From: Peromyscus leucopus
Taxonomy: Eukaryota; Chordata; Mammalia; Rodentia; Cricetidae
Assembly: GCF_004664715.2 (NCBI RefSeq)
Contig: NC_051065.1
Coordinates: 152,050,826 to 152,114,825 of the forward strand
Length of the DNA: 64,000 nucleotides
Reading direction: 5' to 3'
Below are positions 1-64,000 of this stretch, piece by piece (position 1 is the first letter of the stretch; every line of letters starts with the position of its first letter). The position numbers and the translations under genes are program-made. The notes beneath the pieces are model-generated. The model was not told where the DNA came from. It searched no databases and saw nothing but the letters and a program-made list of their open reading frames with translations.

Positions 1-440
1 TTCAGAAGAAAGCACAACTCCAGCTCAGAAAACGTTGTTTTCTCACTATTTTTGTACCATTGGGGTATTAAGAAGACAACATAAGGTTCTATATTCCATC
101 CCATAATTATCTAGCTAAGACTGTCATATGTCATGCCTCTGCTGGACCCCGAACCAAGATCCTCTAAGAATCCTAAGTGAGACCCAGAATCCTCTGATTT
201 AAAAGGGGAGCCACTAAGTGGCTAGAAGAAGTCAAATGTGTGCCAGACAGAGTGAGGGGTGCCCCAGCCCTGTGATACTTACAATGGAGCTGGAAGTGTG
301 ATGTTCCCTTGGGCAAAGATAATAGACCCAGGGCTGATCATGCTGCCCCCAGAAGACCACAAAGCAGTTCCTGTCTACACTGTCCACTATCATTCCAGTA
401 AACATCCATTTCTGGGTTTTTTTCCCCGCTGACCGGCCAG
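1..440 (+). other. Intron 16, 3' part
   Basis: There is no coding similarity here. The segment ends with a pyrimidine-rich stretch and the acceptor CCGGCCAG at 433-440. I recognised no repeat. The preceding exon, which would supply the first two bases of the split arginine codon, is upstream of the window. Confidence 0.8.
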
Positions 441-57520
<57,080 letters not shown>

Positions 57521-59454
57521 TGACCTTGAGTAACATGTCTAATTTCTCTTGCAATCTATTTACCAAGTCATCCTTTAGACACCATACTTCTTAGAGCTCT
57601 GCCACCATGGGTGTGGCTGAGAAGGTCATTTTCTTACACTGCCCAGAGTTTGTCTCTTACACCACCATCTTCTGGTTCTCTTGGCTCACCATGATCCCCT
57701 TATCTGCCTCCATCTTTCCACCTTCCTGCTTTGCATGATGTTCCCCTCTAAGCCTCCATCTAGTCCCAGGCTGATAGATGAGACTATTTCTCTAGTCTCT
57801 GAGGCAAATGCTTTCCAGGTCCTTGAGGTCCTTTTCCAGAGCATATGGGGCGGAGGGTGGGGAAGCTGTCAGCTGATGCTACCTCCACCATCCCCTACAG
57901 AACCTGATCCCACACCCAAGTTTATTACAGCTCAACATGCATTTATCAAAATGATGAGTCTCCTTAATATCAGCCTGACATCACTGCCGCCCAAACCACA
58001 TGCCATCAGAACACAAAGCTATTTATTATAAATCTGCTATTTCACAATGGCAAGCTTATGCCACACATAAATGCAGGAGATGGTCACAGACCTCAGACTG
58101 GCCACTGGTCTCTCCCCCTTTCTAAAGTTCTTAGTGGCAGAAAATACCTTTTCAAAGAACAAACACATAACACTGTCAAAGATGGAAAAGAAAAGGACGA
58201 GAGAGTGTTACGGGTGAGCTAGAAGTGTTGGGGGACTTCTAAAGAAGATGAGGTTCAGTTCACAAAAGAAGGAGACAAGAATAGCACATTTCCAGACAAT
58301 TTGAGACCAGGGAGGGTGTGAGAGCAGCCTGGAGCTTCTCCAATCCAAGTGTCAACAGATACAAGGGACGGGAGATCTGGGTCACCGCTCCTGGGCCACT
58401 GCTTGAACTGACCCCTCTGGGACTTGCATTCTGGGGAAGTTCTGCTATGCTCATAAGCTGTGACAGCAGCATTTGACATCTCACCCCAGGGCTTTGGAGT
58501 CTGAAAGACCCAGCAGAGCGCTCCCTCTCAGGGAACCTAACCTCAGAGAGAAGCTGTCCACCAGGCCCCTCAGCCCATTTTGCCTTTGGTCTGTGATCCC
58601 CAGAGAGCTCACAAAAGGACTTTATTCAGACAGCTGGGTTCTCAGTCGCAAAGAGAAACTGACAATAATCCTGAAATATTTGAGGAAGCCAACATCAGGA
58701 AGGATGGAAGCAGGGTGTGTGTGGGGGGGGGGGGGTAACAGACCCAAAAGGTTTCAAATGAAATGCACCTCACATTATGAGGGTGGCTCAAGACTAACAT
58801 TCCTGCCAAAGTAGAAAAAACAGCGACAGCAGCCATTACTAAACGGAGCAAAGAAGGAAGTGAAAAATGTAAAAGTAAAATATTTTTATTTTCCTTTCTA
58901 AAATATTTTTAAATAGATGAAACATATCACAGAAAGGGTTCATCTAAAACTGTATTGATGAGCTGGAATATCAACTGAGGTTCACTTACTGTATAACCAA
59001 AGTGCAAAAAAAATCAAGTATGAAATAAAGATTAAGGCAAAGAGAGCAGAGATAGAAAAGTCTTATCATATAATAGAAATTTCAGATAAGAACAGAAGAA
59101 ATGAAGAGAGTAAAACAAGGAGCTGACCCAACAAAACTTTAAACCAGAAGTAAGCCTTAAGTTTGCAATGGCCCTACAAAGTGCAGAAAAGGTTAACAGG
59201 AGAATCCTTAACCTACCAGGGGGTGGTGACTCATGCCTATACACTCAGAACTCAGAAGGCTGGAGCCTGGGGGTCATGAGTAGTTTGGGTTACATGCAAT
59301 ATCCTCTCCCAGTCTTATCTCCAAATATCCTTGACTGTTTATTTATGCTGACCTTTTAGAATGTGAGCGATTAAAAAAAAAATCTTAAAGGTTTCCAAAG
59401 TGTAAAAACTCCAAAACACTAAAGAAAGGGAAAATCTTCTAAGCCAATTGTTTG

Positions 59455-59482
59455 GTTTGTTTGTTTGTTTGTTTGTTTGTTT
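59455..59482. repeat. (GTTT)n microsatellite
   Basis: About seven GTTT units. Confidence 0.9.
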
Positions 59483-59526
59483 AGGCCAGCTGTACAAAGA
59501 CACTCCAAGAAAAGGAAACTATAGAC

Positions 59527-59740
59527 CAGTGATTCTCAACTTTCCTAATGCTGTAACCCTTTAATACAGTTCCTCATGTTGTGGTGACTCCAACCATAAA
59601 ATTACTTTCACTGCTACTTCAAAACTGTAATTTTGCTACTGTTATGAATTATCTGTGTTTTCTGATGGTCTTAGGTGACCCTTGTGAAAGGGTCATTCAA
59701 ACCCCCATAGGGGTCACGACTCACAGGTTGAGAACAGGTG
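59527..59740. mobile_element. URR1-like non-autonomous hAT DNA transposon
   Basis: It begins CAGTGATTCTCAAC and ends GTTGAGAACAGGTG, terminal inverted repeats with a few mismatches. It is flanked by an 8-bp duplication with one mismatch (CTATAGAC / CTGTAGAC), as expected for hAT. Internal phrases (GTGGTGACTCCAACCATAAA, TAATTTTGCTACTGTTATGA) fit the rodent URR1 family. Confidence 0.85.
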
Positions 59741-60075
59741 CTGTAGACAAATATCCTTAATTAGCACAAATACAAAAAAATCCACAACAGAAAACCAGCA
59801 GACTGAATTGAACAGTACAATAAAAGCATCAATCATTGTGTTCAGGTGGAATTTAAACCTGAATGCAAGTGTGGTTCTCCGTATGCAAATCAAGAAGTGT
59901 GGCACCGCCCATGAACAGAATGAAGGACAAAAACCATGAGGCCGTGTTAGTAGATGAGACTGTGTGACTGTCTGTATGCCCAGGAGGAAAGGGCTTGTAA
60001 GCATAGATGTTAACTATTGAAAGTCAGCAACTAGACACATAGAAATTGAATGTGGACATTCCAGAGCCGAGGGAT

Positions 60076-60178
60076 GGGGGGGAGCACCTGTAGCTCAGTG
60101 GTACAGTGCTTGTCTGGCAAACACAAGGCCCTGGATTGGATTCCCAGCACCGCCTGGAAGCAAACCACTAGATAAAAC
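60076..60178 (+). mobile_element. ID-like SINE (tRNA-derived)
   Basis: TGTAGCTCAGTGGTACAGTGCTTGTCTGGC followed by AAGGCCCTGGATTGGATTCCC has A- and B-box-like spacing typical of rodent ID elements. Confidence 0.8.
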
Positions 60179-60341
60179 CCTGAACAGGGGAAACTTCAAT
60201 GGTTTATCAAAAAGAGGGGCAAAAGTGGTACTTACATAAAGAAACAGTTAGAAGAATAAAGTAAAAGAGACGAAGAAAGATAATATAAACAAAGATAATA
60301 AAAATGAAGCTTGTTAAATTTTTCCATTAAAAGCCAAGCAT

Positions 60342-60530
60342 TAGGATCAGCAGAATGACTCAATGGGTAATTGTGCTTGCTGGCAAGACTGACAACCTGA
60401 GCTTAATCCCCCAGGACCCACGAAGTAGAAGGGGATTCACCCTTACAGGTCGTTCTTTGACCACCACACATGTACTGTGGCACACACACACCCAAAAATA
60501 ATTTTTAAATTCTTTAAAAATAAAGATCGG
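60342..60530 (+). mobile_element. B2/B3-like SINE
   Basis: AATGACTCAATGGGTAATTG, then CAACCTGAGCTTAATCCCC, CACACATGTACTGTGGCAC and an AT-rich tail are in B3/B2 order, diverged. Confidence 0.75.
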
Positions 60531-60651
60531 GCATGATGCACACATATGTAGGAATTTCACAGTGAAACCTATTAATTTGTACAGTTAATACGATTGAATA
60601 ATCACAGTTTTTTTTAAGATTAAGATTCTACTGTTGGTGCTAAGAATTCTA

Positions 60652-60829
60652 GCCAGGCAGTGGTGGCGCACGCCTTTAGTCCCAGCACTCAGGAGGCAGA
60701 GGCAGGCGGATCTCTGTGAGTTGGAGGCCAGCCTGGTCTATAAAGCGAGTTCCAGGATAGCTAGGGCTGTTACACAGAGAAACCCTGTCTCCAAAAAAAA
60801 AAAAAAAAAAACCAAAATAAACAACAAAA
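60652..60829 (+). mobile_element. B1 SINE with target-site duplication
   Basis: A full B1 from GCCAGGCAGTGGTGGCGCAC to an A-rich tail, flanked by AAGAATTCTA at 60642-60651 and 60830-60839. Confidence 0.95.
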
Positions 60830-62667
60830 AAGAATTCTAACTCTAGAATGTTTGTGATAGACATAGTAAAACAAAATGACCCAAAGAGAGTGAAGATTAA
60901 GAGATGGGAATGGAAATACCAGCAATGCTTGCCATGTGTGTACAGCAGTCACAACATCTGTAGAGATAAAATTCCAGGTAAGAAGCATTAAACCAAACCA
61001 AGAGGACGATTTGATACTGATAAAAGGTTTAATCAACCAATAATATATAAAAAATCACAAACAATATAAGCTTAACAATATTGTTTGGAAATATGCATAG
61101 TAATAGGACAGAAGCAGAAAATGAACACCTAGCAGTGAGTGCTGAATATACAGTCCATAAAGAAATAATAGTTTGACATAGGTGAAAGACCATCTAAATT
61201 ACAAAGTTAAGAGGTGTCATTTGTAGACCTGTCCTCAATAAGTGGCAAAAAGATACATGCTCTTTGAGCACTCAGCAACATCCCCCCAGAAAGCACCCCC
61301 CACAATTTAAGTCATAAAGAATTGAACATGTTCTAAAGCTTCCCCAACATTAATACAGCAGGCTAGAAATTACACACAGAACCAGCCCATTTAAAGTCTC
61401 CCCACATAAAATGTTAAGACCTCCGCTACTAAACTTGAACTGGAAGTACAGCTTCTCAGCAATGGGAGCAGGAGCCAGGATGAGATGACTGGTCAATGCC
61501 AAAGAAAATGAGAGTCCAAGTGTCCTTACTTAGGAGGTTATATGAGATAAACAGATGGGCAAATGAACATCAAAATAATCCCAAATGATGAAGGAGTTCA
61601 CTCGTGAAAATAAAAGTGTTAAGTTGCCAAATTAAAAAACAAAACTAGATTTTTAATCCTTAGAAGTTGATTCGTTGAAAATACCAATAAGTAAATACGC
61701 ATTTATTAAATATAAACACTAATAAAACGAAAGCACAACACCAAGCATGGGAATGTAGCATAAGTATGGATGTGGAAATGATTTTTAGAGGTGAGTGAAT
61801 TCCATTTTTGCCTCATTTTTGCCTTGTCTCTGAGGCGGTCAGCTATTTTAGAATGAAGCTGCACACCTTTCTGGGCACTGGCTGCCAGACATTCTTTAAG
61901 CAGGCAGTGAACACAAACTTTGTAACTCCTGTGAGAAGCGTGTGACCAGAGAAGTGGCCTCTGGCTCTCAGGTGAAGGTTGGGAGGGCTGTGCGCTGAGT
62001 AAATGCGAGAACGGCATGCCGCAGCGGGCTGTTTGCCTCCACCGAGCAATGGGTCTCCCTGTTCCTATGGACCCGTGTGCACGGGAAAAAAGCAGAAGCA
62101 AATCCTACTCTGGGTTGCTTGTATCTTAGCATGTGGTTGCTTTGGGGGAAAGGCAGAAGGATATTCCTGACTGTCTCATTACCTGAACCCCGCCCCCCCA
62201 AAGCTGGCAAGATACACAAACCTTCCAGTCTCTTAAAGATGATCTCCACCAATATTTTGTGAAAAGGCCCACAAAGAATGTGAAGATACTCAGGACCAGA
62301 GCACCCAGGACTCTGAATCCTGCCTCCCTCAGGTGTCCTGCAACACTAACACTGGCCTGTTGCTTCAGGGGAAATCATGTACTAAAAACAAAAGGAAAAA
62401 GCAAGGTGCCAAACCACACCAGAAAAGGAATAAGGCCAGGGGAGCCAGGAATCAGCTGCCAAGTGATGGAGTTGTTCTCCCTAAGACCATCCTTCTATTT
62501 CTGCTACCGACCAAAGCCAGTCAAAATGAGAGTTTGCAAAATAAGGTCGGACCTGTAGAAAGAAGCAAGTGATGACAAAGGTCAACACTGACACAGGAAG
62601 TGCTGGGAACAAACGCATGCCATCTTTACGGGAATCTAAATGAAGTAGGCGCTTTATTATTGTTCTT

Positions 62668-62818
62668 ATTATTTTAAGTCAGGGTCTCTATGCCTATTCC
62701 TGGCTGGTCTGGAACTCATTATGTAAACTAGCCTAGCCTCAGACTCGAGGAGATCTGCCTGCCTCTGTCTCTGTCTCAGAAGTGCTGGGATTAAAGGTAT
62801 GTGCCACCACACCCAGCT
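62668..62818 (-). mobile_element. B1 SINE, diverged
   Basis: AGTCAGGGTCTCTATGCCTA, CCTGGCTGGTCTGGAACTCA and AGTGCTGGGATTAAAGGTATG, then CCACCACACCCAGC, are in antisense B1 order. Confidence 0.85.
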
Positions 62819-63529
62819 GAAGGACATGCTTTTATCTAGGAAAATATGGACTATAAAAATTTTGTTAAGAAGAAAAAGTTTGCTCCAGTGGAAGACCATA
62901 CATACAGCAAGAAATTGATCTTGATAGTATTTTTTTTTCTTTTAGAAAAAACAAGTATTAATTGTAAAAGCATTGATAAATCAAGAAACTACAAATTTCA
63001 AGAACAAATTATTCTTTGAAAAAATGTCGCTGAGTATAGTTTTCTGGACTGCCACTCACATAAATCAAAGTGAGCACAGCCCTTTAGTTCTGGCGTATCA
63101 GAGGGGGTAGCCTTCCCTGCCAGGTGCAGATGAGTGCTAATTTTAACACTGAAATGCTCTCAATAAATGAGTAGCATTAACTACAATGGATACTGAAAAA
63201 GTTGTCAAAAATCACAGCCTCTGCAAGGCCCACGCTGATGTGTTTTCATCTGTGATCGAGGGCTAAATCATTCTGAGTCACCCAAACTCTCAGGAATAGA
63301 AAGAGGCGGGAACCCTCCGCCTCTACCTCCACTCAGCCGAGAAGATGAACTAGTACCGATTTTTTAAAAGACAGAAGCAAGAAGTCACAAACACTACAAT
63401 GTGGGGTGCTGCCATCTGAAGACAAAGGCTAATTCAGGTAGAAAATGCAATCAAATCAGTTTTATGACAATGGGTAGGATCAGTGAGGTGGGAGAGCCAC
63501 CAAGAAAATGGCCAGCTTGAGATAACCAG

Positions 63530-63960
63530 TTAGTAAATACAATAGACATATGCTATCACTTTTTCTAGTCAATATTTTGTTGAAAGTTCTATCCAGTGCA
63601 ATAATATGAGAAGGCTGGGCTGGGGCAATGGCTGAGTGGGTAAAATCTCTGCCTTGAGAGTATGAGGACCTGGGTTTAGAGCCTCGCCAGGGGTAGTGCT
63701 CCAAAGAGAGCAAATATATATAAAAATTTGAATGTGTTACAATTCAAATGAATTAAGTTAGAGACAAGCCATATCTGGAATGAGACATTTGTAGTGACTG
63801 TAACTAACAAAGGAATTAATGTAAAAAATACCAAGAACTCCTTGAATAAACAAGAAGATACACAACCCATGAGTCAGCGGAGCAAAGTCATGAGCATCCA
63901 GTCAAGAGGAGGCAAAATCAAAACTCCCAATCCACTAAGCATTTTAAAGCCATTTTTTTA
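63530..63960 (+). mobile_element. LINE-1 ORF2-like fragment with an inserted tRNA-derived SINE
   Basis: TTGAAAGTTCTATCCAGTGCAAT and, further on, ACCAAGAACTCCTTGAATAAACAA with GGCAAAATCAAAACTCCC follow the order of conserved L1 ORF2 phrases. Between them 63614-63700 (GGGGCAATGGCTGAGTGGGT, then GGACCTGGGTTTAGAGCC) is B2-like. The fragment is degraded. Confidence 0.5.
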
Positions 63961-64000
63961 AGAAAGATACTTATTTTATTTCTTTTTGAGATAGGACCTC

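Noticed and set aside
60076..60178. Possible tRNA gene
   Set aside because: The A- and B-box-like motifs belong to an ID-type SINE. The cloverleaf stems are not complete, and the sequence continues into a SINE tail region.

Overview
The window is mammalian, rodent nuclear DNA. It holds an internal stretch of one large gene on the + strand: the L-type voltage-gated calcium channel alpha-1C subunit, Cav1.2 (Cacna1c). Rodent origin is shown by many B1, B2/B3, ID and B4 SINEs and rodent LINE-1 and LTR debris. The B1 copies at 33778-33935 and 4221-4359 have the 'GGAAAGGTGCAAAGCTA' / 'GGTGCCTGTCCTGGATCTC' variants that I associate with cricetid rodents (hamsters, voles, deer mice) rather than Mus or Rattus. 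Species is not determined.

Twenty coding exons were found by translating between splice sites. They correspond to exons 17-36 in the usual CACNA1C numbering. All introns are GT-AG and all phases agree. Taking one member of each mutually exclusive pair, the exons join into 1,893 nt, which is 630 complete codons plus a split codon at each end, with no stop and no frameshift. In order they encode the end of the II-III loop (441-7439), IIIS1 (7803-7932), IIIS2 in two alternative versions (9145-9204 and 9360-9419), IIIS3 (13209-13315), the IIIS4 voltage sensor (16097-16184), IIIS5 (23819-23926), the domain III pore with its selectivity-filter glutamate (25133-25602), IIIS6 and the III-IV linker (27122-27323), IVS1-S2 (28809-29673), IVS3 in two alternative versions (43305-43388 and 43976-44059), the optional IVS3-S4 linker exon (51162-51194), IVS4 (54014-54142), IVS5 (56023-56088) and the start of the domain IV pore loop (57167-57258). 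The exons before 441 and after 57258 lie outside the window.

The rest, about 97 percent, is intron. Introns 18, 24 and 36 are crowded with transposable elements, including two nested insertions with clear target-site duplications. Intron 30 (13.6 kb) is comparatively poor in recognisable repeats. Introns 25 and 32 each carry a minisatellite (40-bp and 44-bp units). Several microsatellites and two long alternating purine-pyrimidine tracts are present. I saw no second gene, no structural RNA gene and no promoter that I could support.

The most interesting material concerns alternative splicing and non-coding structure: two mutually exclusive exon pairs with pyrimidine-rich flanks, a tandem donor at exon 32, a weak acceptor plus a TGCATG element at exon 33, a speculative 84-nt in-phase exon-like segment in intron 33, a perfect 19-bp hairpin in intron 34, and a full match to the CTCF core consensus nearby. 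I found no evidence of a wholly new biological system.
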